A DNA stretch of 16,222 nt from Oscillospiraceae bacterium (GTDB lineage: Bacteria > Bacillota > Clostridia > Oscillospirales > Ruminococcaceae). The DNA is taken from positions 1 to 16,222 of the forward strand of contig JAEDHF010000023.1 in NCBI GenBank assembly GCA_016297165.1. The letters run 5' to 3'. A model generated the notes under the pieces. That model made no database searches, was not told the DNA's origin, and saw nothing but the letters and a program-made list of their open reading frames with translations. The position numbers and the translations under genes were made by a program. Numbering within the stretch: position 1 is the first letter of the stretch; each line of letters starts with the position of its first letter. Below, piece after piece: positions 1 to 6,695 of this stretch.

Positions 1-318
1 GTGAACTGTTTCAGCTGTACCGATAGCGGCTAAGTCGCCGTCGCCCTGATATGTAAATACGAACTTATCGGGGTTACCTCTCTTTACGCCTGTTGCTACT
101 GCAGGAGCACGTCCGTGAGAAGCCTCAATCATATCGCAGTTGAAATAATCGTATGCCATAACTGAGCAGCCAACAGGACAAACGCCGATTGTATCGCCCT
201 CAATACCCATTTCGTCGATAACCTCAGCCACTAATCTGTGAACGATACCGTGGGTACAGCCGGGGCAGTAATGAAGGTATGCGTCAGTAAGCGCATGAGG
301 TCTTTTAAATTCAGGCAT
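1..318 (-). CDS. 2-oxoacid:ferredoxin oxidoreductase beta subunit (TPP-binding), N-terminal 106 codons only
   Basis: This is the N-terminal part of the thiamine-pyrophosphate subunit of a 2-oxoacid:ferredoxin oxidoreductase; the rest lies beyond the left edge. The family oxidatively decarboxylates a 2-oxoacid with CoA and passes electrons to ferredoxin in the cytoplasm. The translation starts MPEFKRPHALTDAYLHYCPG and has the CPGCTHG motif near residues 18-24, a conserved CPVGCS block, and the TPP-fold signature GDGDLAAIG near the window edge. The ATG (positions 316-318) overlaps the TAA of the upstream alpha gene as TAATG, so translation is probably coupled. The exact substrate (branched-chain 2-oxoacid, 2-oxoglutarate or other) cannot be read from this fragment. 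A gamma subunit may follow outside the window. Confidence 0.9.
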   Translation of the reverse strand, partial: MPEFKRPHALTDAYLHYCPGCTHGIVHRLVAEVIDEMGIEGDTIGVCPVGCSVMAYDYFNCDMIEASHGRAPAVATGVKRGNPDKFVFTYQGDGDLAAIGTAETVH

Positions 319-1385
319 TACTTGTTACCTCCCATTTCCTTGATTTTATTGAGAATATCTGCGGGGTTAGGAATAACGCCGCCTGTTCTTCCGTAGAATT
401 CTACGGGCTTGGAGCAGTTGATTGCAAGCTTTACATCGTCAACCATCTGACCCATGGACATTTCAACGGTAAGAATCTTCTTAGCGTTCTTAACTGCCTC
501 GTTAAGCTCCTTTTCGGGGAAGGGCCAGAGGGTAACGGGACGGAATACGCCTGCCTTGATGCCTTCCTTACGAGCCATATCAACAGCAGACTTTGCAAGT
601 CTTGCAGTTGAGCCGTAGGCAACAACAACGATTTCAGCGTCGTCACAGTAATCTGCAACAGCCATTGTATGCTTAGCCTTAACATCCTCATATCTCTTGA
701 AACGGTCAACAACAGTCTGTTCCAGCTCGTCAGCCTGTAAATAGAGAGAGTTGATGATGTTGTGCTTTCTGTTCATCTTTGTGCCGGTAGCTGCCCAGGG
801 CTTATTGGAAGCGTCGGAAAGCTTGATTTCTGCGTCGTCGAATTCAACGGGCTCCATCATCTGACCGAGTAAGCCGTCAGCGAGAACTACTGCGGGCATT
901 CTGTATTCATCGGCAAGGTCGAAGGCTTTACCTACTGTATCAGCCATTTCCTGAACGGAGGAGGGGGCGAATACTAAAACGTGGTAGTCGCCGTGGCCTA
1001 CTCCCTTTGTAATCTGCCAGTAGTCTGCCTGTGAGGGCTGAATACCGCCGAGACCGGGGCCGCCTCTCATAACGTCGATGATAACGCAGGGTAAATCAGC
1101 GCCTGCAATATATGAAATACCCTCGGACTTAAGGGAAATTCCGGGAGAAGAGGAGGAGGTCATACATCTGATACCGGTACCTGCACAGCCGTAAACCATG
1201 TTAATGGCTGCAACCTCGCTCTCAGCCTGTAAGAATGTACCGCCTACCTTAGGCATACGCTTGGAAAGATATGCGGAAATCTCCGTCTGAGGTGTAATAG
1301 GATAACCGAAGAAGCACTTGCAGCCTGCTCTTAAAGCGGCTTCGGCTAATGCCTCGTTACCCTTCATTAAGCTTTTTTCTGCCAT
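318..1385 (-). CDS. vorB: 2-oxoacid (2-ketoisovalerate-type):ferredoxin oxidoreductase alpha subunit VorB
   Basis: A 355-residue alpha subunit of a VOR/KOR-type oxidoreductase, which carries the pyrimidine-binding half of the TPP site. The start MAEKSLMKGNEALAEAALRA is preceded by AGGAGG (1395-1400) at good spacing, and longer upstream starts lack such a site. Family hallmarks are the GYPITPQTEIS motif near residues 27-37, the QAESEVAAI block, the SSSSPGISL stretch, a glycine-rich RGGPGLGG segment, and a C-terminal transketolase-like domain ending in a GMGQMVDDV-type segment (here SMGQMVDDV). The length matches the roughly 350-residue VorB/KorA group rather than the longer fused PorA forms. 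It overlaps the ferredoxin-subunit stop and the beta-subunit start by TAATG junctions on both sides, so the three are one transcript. Assignment to branched-chain substrates is by family resemblance; 2-oxoglutarate is the main alternative. Confidence 0.88.
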   Translation of the reverse strand: MAEKSLMKGNEALAEAALRAGCKCFFGYPITPQTEISAYLSKRMPKVGGTFLQAESEVAAINMVYGCAGTGIRCMTSSSSPGISLKSEGISYIAGADLPCVIIDVMRGGPGLGGIQPSQADYWQITKGVGHGDYHVLVFAPSSVQEMADTVGKAFDLADEYRMPAVVLADGLLGQMMEPVEFDDAEIKLSDASNKPWAATGTKMNRKHNIINSLYLQADELEQTVVDRFKRYEDVKAKHTMAVADYCDDAEIVVVAYGSTARLAKSAVDMARKEGIKAGVFRPVTLWPFPEKELNEAVKNAKKILTVEMSMGQMVDDVKLAINCSKPVEFYGRTGGVIPNPADILNKIKEMGGNK

Positions 1386-1597
1386 TATTTTCCACCTCCT
1401 ACTGTAATTGCACAGTCGGGACACATCATAGCGCATAAAGCACAGCCGATACAAGCGTCGTCGTCAGTACAATGAGCTGTGTAGTAGCCCTTTTTGTTCA
1501 GCTTTTCCTGCTGAATTTCGACAATTTTCTTGGGGCAAGCGGTAACACAGAGTCCGCAGCCCTTACAACGGTCAAATTCTACCGTCATCTTTGCCAT
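1385..1597 (-). CDS. 4Fe-4S dicluster ferredoxin subunit of the 2-oxoacid oxidoreductase
   Basis: A 70-residue protein with two 4Fe-4S motifs: CxxCxxC...CP at C11, C14, C17, C21 and CxxCxxCxxxCP at C49, C52, C55, C59. Two further cysteines are C43 and C62. It is the electron-transfer (delta) subunit, which moves electrons from the TPP site to soluble ferredoxin. The start MAKMTVEFDR is chosen because AAAGGA lies about eight bases upstream. A start 11 codons earlier would place the gene inside the end of the ATPase gene and lacks a clear site. The stop TAA overlaps the vorB ATG. Position and composition match the small ferredoxin subunit that precedes VorB in many Clostridia. Confidence 0.9.
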   Translation of the reverse strand: MAKMTVEFDRCKGCGLCVTACPKKIVEIQQEKLNKKGYYTAHCTDDDACIGCALCAMMCPDCAITVGGGK

Positions 1598-1620
1598 AAG
1601 ACCATTCCTTTCTTTTAGAG

Positions 1621-2277
1621 TTAACTCCATAAGGTTTTAACATATATCTCTACCGGATACGGATTATCCGATATATCCTTTAATGCTTCTTCGGTTCCTA
1701 CGGTAGCCGTAATGGGCAGACCCGTTTCGGCTGCTACTGCTTTTGCAAAACCGAGAGAGGCTTTAACGGTTTCGTTGGTGGTTTCCGTGCCTAAATTGGA
1801 ATTATTTACGATACCCGTACATTTAATTCCACAGGCGTTTTCGATATCTCTCATAAGAGCCACAGTTTCTTCCGGCTCCTTTGTAAGATAGCGGTATTTG
1901 TTAATAACGTAGAGCATCTGTCTGTCCTCACAGCCGAGGATAGCGGGGGCAAAGCGTCCGAGAGCCTTAGCGCCCTCGTCGTCGCCGCCTACGTCGATGA
2001 TTGCACAGTCGCTTTCATCGAGAATACTCTTAACCGACATATTAAGAGCAGGGATATCAAGGTTAGAATTCGCATAGGCAGAAACCTTAAGGGTTATGCC
2101 CTTATCCTTAAAGAGCTCCTCGAAATCCGCAGTTCTGAAATATGGGTTTACGATATCAAGGTCAACGATAGTGACGCGGTGACCCTTTTTCGCCATATCA
2201 AGAGCAAGGTTAACGGAAAAATTGGTTTTTCCCGAGCCGTAATGCCCCGTAACGATAGTAAGCTTTTTAAATTCCAT
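1621..2277 (-). CDS. MinD/ParA-like P-loop ATPase linked to the 2-oxoacid oxidoreductase operon
   Basis: A 218-residue cytoplasmic P-loop NTPase of the SIMIBI (MinD/ParA/CobQ) type. The Walker A motif is GHYGSGKT at residues 11-18. It lacks the early signature lysine of true MinD/ParA proteins (KGGxGKT). A DLD motif follows at residues 39-41, a Walker B-like CAIIDVGG ends in D95, and an NKYR segment lies near 126-129. The start MEFKKLTIVT is preceded by AAAGGA at the right distance; an ATG six codons upstream has no better site. The gene ends 23 bases before the ferredoxin subunit start and is probably in the same operon. A role in maturation, metal or cofactor loading, or regulation of the oxidoreductase is inference from position only. 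No membrane segment is seen. Confidence 0.75.
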   Translation of the reverse strand: MEFKKLTIVTGHYGSGKTNFSVNLALDMAKKGHRVTIVDLDIVNPYFRTADFEELFKDKGITLKVSAYANSNLDIPALNMSVKSILDESDCAIIDVGGDDEGAKALGRFAPAILGCEDRQMLYVINKYRYLTKEPEETVALMRDIENACGIKCTGIVNNSNLGTETTNETVKASLGFAKAVAAETGLPITATVGTEEALKDISDNPYPVEIYVKTLWS

Positions 2278-2335
2278 AGATTTTCCTTTTATCATGTGAT
2301 ATAACGATTCGCATAAAACCGTTATGTAAATGATT

Positions 2336-2833
2336 TTATAAAACAGGAAGAACGCTCGTCATAACAATCTTTATATTCTCGAATTCCTTAATAATCTCGG
2401 GTATTTTGTCGCCGAGGACAGCAGCGAATATAGAAAAGAAGAGCATACTTAATATTATACCAACACCTATAGAGATAAGCATGGTAATGAGCATAGCCTT
2501 ACAGTATCTCTTCCTTGACTCCGGACCATCGCCAAAAGCCCATATCAATAAAAAGATAAGGCTTATTAAGCCGAAGAAGGTTGTAATAACGATAGTTCCT
2601 ACCCATTTCTTTACGGTCATTTCCTCCTGTGCAGCAGGCTGTGGAGCAGCATACTGAGGGGGTACGGAATTATACTGCTGCTGTGCATAGCCGTAATTCT
2701 GCTGAGGCTGTTCCGAAGGGTTAACTGCGGGCATAACGGCGTCGGGAGGAAGCTGTGTATTTTCGCCGCAGTTAGGGCAGAAGCGTTCGTCCTCCATCAT
2801 GAAGTTTCCGCATTTTGTGCATCTTTTTGCCAT
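2336..2833 (-). CDS. zinc-ribbon membrane protein, function unknown
   Basis: A 165-residue protein. An N-terminal zinc ribbon has C5, C8, C19 and C22 (CTKCG...CPNCG). A Pro/Gln/Tyr-rich linker spans about residues 30-70. Two hydrophobic segments follow (about 77-100 and 112-140), separated by a short basic loop with RKRYCKA, and there is a short C-terminal tail. The start at MAKRCTKCGN is preceded by AAAGGA; the reading frame extends 25 codons further upstream, but that part overlaps the promoter. Proteins of this layout (zinc_ribbon plus two membrane helices) are common in Clostridia, and no defined role is known to me. It has its own good promoter. Because only 58 bases separate it from the ATPase gene, readthrough into the oxidoreductase operon is possible. 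Confidence 0.7.
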   Translation of the reverse strand: MAKRCTKCGNFMMEDERFCPNCGENTQLPPDAVMPAVNPSEQPQQNYGYAQQQYNSVPPQYAAPQPAAQEEMTVKKWVGTIVITTFFGLISLIFLLIWAFGDGPESRKRYCKAMLITMLISIGVGIILSMLFFSIFAAVLGDKIPEIIKEFENIKIVMTSVLPVL

Positions 2834-2898
2834 AATAGTATTTCCTTTCTTCCCATTATGTAACCGATAATACGGATAATAATCCGCTAATACATTAA

Positions 2899-2927
2899 AT
2901 AATACCATATTTCTGAGAAAAAATCAA
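2899..2927 (-). promoter_or_regulatory. sigma-A type promoter of the zinc-ribbon gene
   Basis: On the minus strand TTGATT (2922-2927), a 17-base spacer, then TATTAT (2899-2904). It lies about 66 bases upstream of the chosen ATG. A 9-bp inverted repeat, TGAGAAAAA (2914-2922) and TTTTTCTCA (2930-2938), overlaps the upstream edge of the -35 element. It could be an operator or just AT-rich terminator sequence from the gene upstream. Confidence 0.6.
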
Positions 2928-2943
2928 TATTTTTCTCAAAAAA

Positions 2944-2998
2944 ACCTGTCTTAAAGACAAAAAAACCGACCTTAAGGCAGGACGCCTTAAAGCCGGTT
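2944..2998 (-). terminator. rho-independent terminator of the metalloprotease-like gene
   Basis: The arms 2964-2978 and 2984-2998 pair over 15 positions with two mismatches around the loop AGGAC. On the minus strand this is followed at once by a run of seven T (2959-2965). A second, weaker hairpin (GTCT...AGAC, 2948-2958) and another T run follow. It sits 16 bases beyond the stop of the 3014-3649 gene. Confidence 0.8.
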
Positions 2999-3013
2999 CT
3001 TTTTCATTTCCGT

Positions 3014-3649
3014 TTAGCTAATGCTCTTGTCGGTTTCATCTCCGTCAAATCCAAGCATAAAAACGCTGTGGAAATCACTCATGTCGATTCTTGATACGGT
3101 TCTTGTCAAACCGCCCGCCACATAGATTTTTCCGCATTCTTCACAAATGTCGGTTTTAATCTGCACGGTCTGGGATACTATACGTCGTCCGTCCTCGTCT
3201 GCCTTTGCCTTTTCTCTGCGTACGTGCTCCATTTCGTGGCCGCGTACACGCGCTCCGGCAGAAGCAGGATCCAGACGGGTAGGGGACTGAAAAGATACGC
3301 CCGAATCGTTGGAATCATCCTGATAACGTCTATTCCGACAGGTTTCACATTCGCAGAGGGGACAGTCCTTTTCGAAGCCGTCGTGCTTTCCCTTTGAATG
3401 CTGCTCTGTCTTTGAATTTTCGCCAAGAGGATTATCCTCGTCGGTTTTTTCGGTGCTTTTAGGGGCGCCGATTGGTAAATGCTCATCCTTGAGAGAACCG
3501 TCAAGCTCGTAACGGCTCTTGTTTCCTACTACGGTCTGTTCATCCCTGAGACCAAGCTTTTCTGCGCTTTTCGACATTCTGAGATATGAATCCGAAACAT
3601 TTCTGTAAGCGGAAATGTTTGTGTTGGTGCGAAGTGCATCCAGCTTCAT
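3014..3649 (-). CDS. SprA-like putative zinc metalloprotease with extra Cys motifs
   Basis: A 211-residue protein without signal peptide or membrane helix. Residues 1-90 are polar and probably disordered, with many Lys, Glu and Ser. A cysteine cluster C96, C99, C101, C104 (CPLCECETC) follows, then an NRRYQDDSNDSGVSFQSPT block, and a zincin motif HEMEH at residues 138-142. A CEEC pair (C169, C172) and an AGGLTRT segment come next. The HExxH with preceding VRGHE and the surrounding conserved blocks resemble the SprA-related / CJM1_0395 putative metalloprotease family. That recognition is from memory of the motif pattern. GGAGGG precedes the ATG. It is monocistronic, with its own promoter and terminator. 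Substrate and role are unknown. The cysteines could bind a structural zinc. Confidence 0.65.
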   Translation of the reverse strand: MKLDALRTNTNISAYRNVSDSYLRMSKSAEKLGLRDEQTVVGNKSRYELDGSLKDEHLPIGAPKSTEKTDEDNPLGENSKTEQHSKGKHDGFEKDCPLCECETCRNRRYQDDSNDSGVSFQSPTRLDPASAGARVRGHEMEHVRREKAKADEDGRRIVSQTVQIKTDICEECGKIYVAGGLTRTVSRIDMSDFHSVFMLGFDGDETDKSIS

Positions 3650-3687
3650 TCATATCCCTCCTCGGTTAAAATTAAGCACAAATCAAT

Positions 3688-3736
3688 GGGTAAATCTACC
3701 CACGCTAATTGTATCATAACTTTGGCATAAATTCAA
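3688..3736 (-). promoter_or_regulatory. promoter and operator-like palindrome of the metalloprotease-like gene
   Basis: On the minus strand TTGAAT (3731-3736), a 17-base spacer and TACAAT (3708-3713), with a TG one base upstream of the -10 (extended -10). The palindrome GGGTAnnnnTACCC (3688-3701) covers the expected transcription start, so it could be an operator or a small 5' hairpin in the leader. Confidence 0.6.
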
Positions 3737-3831
3737 TATGAATGTTGTCATAATTAAATCGAAAACATACAATTTGTATATTGTTACAAATCTGTAATAC
3801 AAAATTTATGCAATATTCCCACACCTTAAAC

Positions 3832-3874
3832 GAACGTTCTGTACGTTTTATTGGATAGAATGTTCGGTATAATG
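3832..3874 (+). promoter_or_regulatory. promoter of the 45-residue miniprotein with a repeated GAAyGTTC motif
   Basis: A perfect TATAAT lies at 3868-3873. No good -35 is seen at 16-18 bases spacing (GTTTTA). Two near-identical motifs, GAACGTTC (3832-3839) and GAATGTTC (3858-3865), start 26 bases apart, bracketing the -35 position and abutting the -10. A weak -35 with flanking repeats fits regulation by a DNA-binding protein. Confidence 0.5.
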
Positions 3875-3908
3875 TAATCACAAAAGAAAAGAAAGGAAAG
3901 GCTTATTT

Positions 3909-4046
3909 ATGGAAACAATCGTACTTACTGCAATTATGGGAGGCTGGCTTGCCTCGCTGTTTGTTATCGGCTCATTTGTAGAAAAGGTTGAGCATAATAT
4001 CCGTAATAAAAGAGAAAAGCTCGCCGAGGGAACAAAGGGCGCTTAA
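3909..4046 (+). CDS. 45-residue single-pass membrane miniprotein, unknown function
   Basis: A short frame, METIVLTAIMGGWLASLFVI followed by GSFVEKVEHN and a Lys/Arg/Glu-rich tail, 45 residues in all. AAAGGAAAGG sits about eight bases before the ATG, and a TATAAT is 36 bases upstream. Residues 3-24 form one hydrophobic helix with a GG pair; residues 25-43 are a charged, probably helical, cytoplasmic tail. It is flanked by a promoter and, 115 bases downstream, a strong terminator, so it looks like an independent unit. I do not recognise the family. Good ribosome binding site, promoter and composition argue that it is real, but comparison with relatives would be needed to be sure. Confidence 0.55.
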   Translation: METIVLTAIMGGWLASLFVIGSFVEKVEHNIRNKREKLAEGTKGA

Positions 4047-4160
4047 ATCGGCACGAAACGAAAAAATCTCCGACAGCTTATGACAATTATCGCATAAGCT
4101 CTGTGCTATTATGTAATTGCGGCAAAAAGCCGTAATATAAACGTTATATCTCTTGTACCG
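4047..4160 (+). other. hairpin-rich untranslated stretch, possible 3' UTR or small RNA
   Basis: There is no gene here. An 8-bp stem AGCTTATG/CATAAGCT lies at 4075-4082 and 4093-4100. A second 8-bp stem, ATTGCGGC/GCCGTAAT, lies at 4116-4123 and 4129-4136 with an AAAAA loop. An extended -10-like TGCTATTAT lies at 4104-4112 without a clear -35. With the terminator at 4161-4191 this could make a short RNA of about 70 bases, or it may simply be the trailer of the miniprotein mRNA. Confidence 0.3.
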
Positions 4161-4191
4161 GACCTCCTTATTCCGAATAAGGGGGTCTTTT
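4161..4191 (+). terminator. strong rho-independent terminator upstream of feoA
   Basis: A 12-bp stem (4161-4172 with 4176-4187, one T-G wobble) closes on a CCG loop and is followed by TTTT and more T-rich sequence. It isolates the miniprotein transcript from feoAB. Confidence 0.85.
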
Positions 4192-4244
4192 CCTTTATTG
4201 CTCCTTTCTGAATCGCTGCATTTCTTTTATAGCCGCTTTTTGAT

Positions 4245-4278
4245 TTAATGCATATAATAAATCGGAAAATTGCATTAA
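4245..4278 (+). promoter_or_regulatory. feoAB promoter flanked by an 8-bp inverted repeat
   Basis: A TATAAT at 4253-4258 lies inside an exact inverted repeat, TTAATGCA (4245-4252) and TGCATTAA (4271-4278), with an 18-base gap. The -35 is poor. The right arm ends next to the feoA ribosome binding site (AAGGGGTG). A regulator bound to both arms would cover the -10 and transcription start. The motif does not match the classical Fur box, IdeR/DtxR or MntR sites as I know them. Confidence 0.5.
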
Positions 4279-4290
4279 GGGGTGAATATT

Positions 4291-4545
4291 ATGTGTATGA
4301 AATACAAGCGGCTGTCCGATTTAGAGGTTAACGAAAGCGGAGTTATATCGAAGGTTTTCTATAACGGCGAATTAGGCAGAAGGCTTATGGACCTGGGGTT
4401 TATTGCGGGTTCGAGGATATACTGCGTCGGGGAAAGTCCGAGAGGTAATCCTAAGGCATATCTCGTTAAGGGGACGGTTATAGCTATAAGAAATGAAACC
4501 TGCAAATTCATACTTTTAGAAGGAGTTGATAGGGGTGAAGCATAA
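4291..4545 (+). CDS. feoA: ferrous iron transport protein A (FeoA)
   Basis: An 84-residue SH3-like FeoA domain protein, a small cytoplasmic partner needed for FeoB activity. Typical residues are RLSDLEVNESGVI near the start, the family block RRLMDLGFIAGSRI in the middle, and a basic strand with GTVIAIRNETCKFI near the end. The start at ATG 4291 is preceded by AAGGGGTG. An in-frame GTG at 4282 lies within that ribosome binding site and is unlikely. The stop TAA overlaps the feoB start by 11 bases, so the two are co-transcribed and probably translationally coupled. Regulation by iron is expected for the family; the promoter repeat upstream is the candidate site. Confidence 0.9.
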   Translation: MCMKYKRLSDLEVNESGVISKVFYNGELGRRLMDLGFIAGSRIYCVGESPRGNPKAYLVKGTVIAIRNETCKFILLEGVDRGEA

Positions 4546-6637
4546 TATAAAAACTCCCGAAAGGCTCTTTACGGTAGCTCTTGCAGGAAATCCCAATGTA
4601 GGAAAAAGTACGCTTTTCAATGCCCTTACGGGTATGAACAGACACACGGGAAACTGGGCAGGGAAGACGGTAGATAACGCCGAGGGCAGGGTCAGAATAG
4701 GCGAAGAGCTCTATTCCTTCTACGATATTCCCGGTACATATTCGCTTATGTCCAGCTCTCCCGAGGAGGAGATAGCGAGGGATTTTATCTGCTTCGGGGG
4801 AGCGGATTTAACGGTGGCAGTCTGCGACGCTTCGGCTTTAGAGCGAAACCTTAACCTTGTACTTCAGATACTTGAAATTACCGACAGCTGCATTGTCTGT
4901 ATCAACCTAATTGACGAGGCTGAAAAGAACGGAGTAAGGATAGATTACAGGAAATTATCCGAGGAGCTTAAAGTTCCCGTTATCGGAGTTACCGCCCGTA
5001 AAAAGCGGACGCTAAAGCCTCTTCTTGAGCTCATTTCTGAGAGCAGGTTTACTGAAAAAACAGAGCGTAAGCCTGTTGTCCGATACGACAGAAATATCGA
5101 GGAGGGGATAGAAAAACTGCTGCCCTTTATAGAGGACAAAAACGGCACAGCCCTTTCATCAAGATGGATAGCCCTTAAGCTTATGGAAAACGACAGCAGT
5201 CTTATTTCTGGGATAGAGGGCTATATCGGCTGTGGTTTAAGGGGAAATCCCGAAATCTCGGAAATTCTGTCCGAAATAAGAAAAAGCCTCTACGATAACG
5301 GTATTAACGGTAATACTCTTCGTGAAAAAATAGTAACCTCAATTATGAACAGGGGGGAGAAAATAGCCCTTTCAGCCGTAGAGAACAGCCCCGGCTATAC
5401 CCCTCGGGACAGGAAGGCAGACCGCATTATTACCGGCCGTTTCTGGAGCTTTCCGATTATGGCGCTTATGCTTATGGTGGTTTTCTGGATAACGATAGTG
5501 GGAGCAAATTATCCCTCGGAGGGCTTATCGTGGGTATTCAGCAATCTGTGCGAAGGATTTATCGCCTTTTTCAGCAGTATCGGCGTGCCCGATTTTATTA
5601 CGGGGCTGTTGATTGACGGCGGATTTCGGGTATTAGGCTGGGTTGTTTCGGTTATGCTTCCGCCTATGGCAGTATTTTTCCCCTTGTTTTCCTTGCTTGA
5701 GGATTCGGGCTTATTGCCCCGAATAGCCTACAATCTCGATAATACCTTCCGAAAATGCGGCTCCTGTGGAAAATGCGCCCTTACTATGTGTATGGGCTTT
5801 GGCTGTAATGCCGCAGGAGTAACAGGAACGAGAATAATCGACTCTCCTAAGGAGCGCCTTATAGCGGTAATTACGAATACCTTTGCTCCTTGTAACGGAA
5901 GATATCCCGCTATTATTACCCTTATATCCTTGTTTTTCATAAGCTCTGTTTCGGGCTTCGGCGGCTCGGTTTTATCGGCGGTAATACTTACCTTCGTAGT
6001 ATTTCTCGGAATTCTCGCTACCTTCGGGGTATCGAAGCTTCTTTCGAAAACCCTTCTTAAAAGCGAAAAATCCTCCTTTGTAATGGAGCTTCCGCCCTAT
6101 CGGCGTCCTGCCTTTATAAAGGTAATTATACGTTCATTTTTGGAGAAAACCCTGTCTGTTCTGGGTAGGGCTGCGACGGTCGCGTTTCCGGTAGGGGCTC
6201 TGATATGGCTACTCGCCAACACGGAATTAGAGGGTGTAACGCTTCTTTCCCGGTTTACAGATTTTCTCGATCCCGTAGGACGGCTTATGGGACTTGACGG
6301 AGTTATTCTCGGAGCATTTATTATAGGGCTTCCTGCCAACGAGATAGTTCTCCCGATAATTCTTATGGCGTATATGTGCAGCGGTACGCTCAGCGAAACC
6401 GAATCCCTTACCGAAATAGGGAGAATTCTTACCGATAACGGCTGGACGGTTTTTACCGCCATAAACTTTATCGTTTTTTCTGTTCTACATTGGCCTTGTT
6501 CTACTACTCTGTTAACTGTAAAGAAGGAGACAGGAAGTATAAAATGGACGCTTATTTCCTTTATAATACCGACCCTGCTGGGTTTCAGCCTTTGCGTAAT
6601 ACTGAATTTTCTTTGGAATACTATCACACTGTTGTAG
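4535..6637 (+). CDS. feoB: ferrous iron transporter B (FeoB), Cys-rich variant
   Basis: A 700-residue inner-membrane Fe(II) transporter with an N-terminal GTPase. G1 is GNPNVGKS at residues 18-25. The G2 region is NWAGKTV instead of the usual NWPGVTV. G3 is DIPG, and the G4-like motif is NLID followed by EA. From about residue 300 there are multiple membrane segments with Gate-like motifs. The usual HGKSF-type stretch is replaced by CGSCGKC at 408-414, followed by GFGCN at 421-425 and PCNGR at 452-456; a second PC lies in HWPCSTT near 653-659. GTG 4535 is the chosen start because AAGGAG (4520-4525) lies nine bases upstream; a TTG at 4526 is too close to that site. No convincing terminator follows. 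Fe(II) is the expected substrate, but the altered Cys motifs leave metal choice open. Confidence 0.85.
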   Translation: MKHNIKTPERLFTVALAGNPNVGKSTLFNALTGMNRHTGNWAGKTVDNAEGRVRIGEELYSFYDIPGTYSLMSSSPEEEIARDFICFGGADLTVAVCDASALERNLNLVLQILEITDSCIVCINLIDEAEKNGVRIDYRKLSEELKVPVIGVTARKKRTLKPLLELISESRFTEKTERKPVVRYDRNIEEGIEKLLPFIEDKNGTALSSRWIALKLMENDSSLISGIEGYIGCGLRGNPEISEILSEIRKSLYDNGINGNTLREKIVTSIMNRGEKIALSAVENSPGYTPRDRKADRIITGRFWSFPIMALMLMVVFWITIVGANYPSEGLSWVFSNLCEGFIAFFSSIGVPDFITGLLIDGGFRVLGWVVSVMLPPMAVFFPLFSLLEDSGLLPRIAYNLDNTFRKCGSCGKCALTMCMGFGCNAAGVTGTRIIDSPKERLIAVITNTFAPCNGRYPAIITLISLFFISSVSGFGGSVLSAVILTFVVFLGILATFGVSKLLSKTLLKSEKSSFVMELPPYRRPAFIKVIIRSFLEKTLSVLGRAATVAFPVGALIWLLANTELEGVTLLSRFTDFLDPVGRLMGLDGVILGAFIIGLPANEIVLPIILMAYMCSGTLSETESLTEIGRILTDNGWTVFTAINFIVFSVLHWPCSTTLLTVKKETGSIKWTLISFIIPTLLGFSLCVILNFLWNTITLL

Positions 6638-6695
6638 AAAGTGACAAAATCAGCAGATGAATTTTATAATTTTACTACAAATTTACAAAAAGGTA

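Noticed and set aside
2300..2328. ATAACG...CGTTAT inverted repeat between the zinc-ribbon and ATPase genes as a terminator
   Set aside because: The stem is only 6 bp, AT-rich, and no T run follows on the minus strand, so it does not support a transcription stop; a weak operator remains possible.
3831..3866. SOS (LexA) box upstream of the miniprotein gene
   Set aside because: CGAAC and GTTCG half-sites are present but 26 bases apart, not the 4-base gap of the Firmicute LexA box; GAACGTTC has no gap. The motif was kept only as an unnamed repeat.
6097..6627. 176-codon open frame on the minus strand inside feoB
   Set aside because: It lies antisense to a clearly conserved FeoB membrane domain, has no ribosome binding site and no family resemblance. 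It is a shadow frame.
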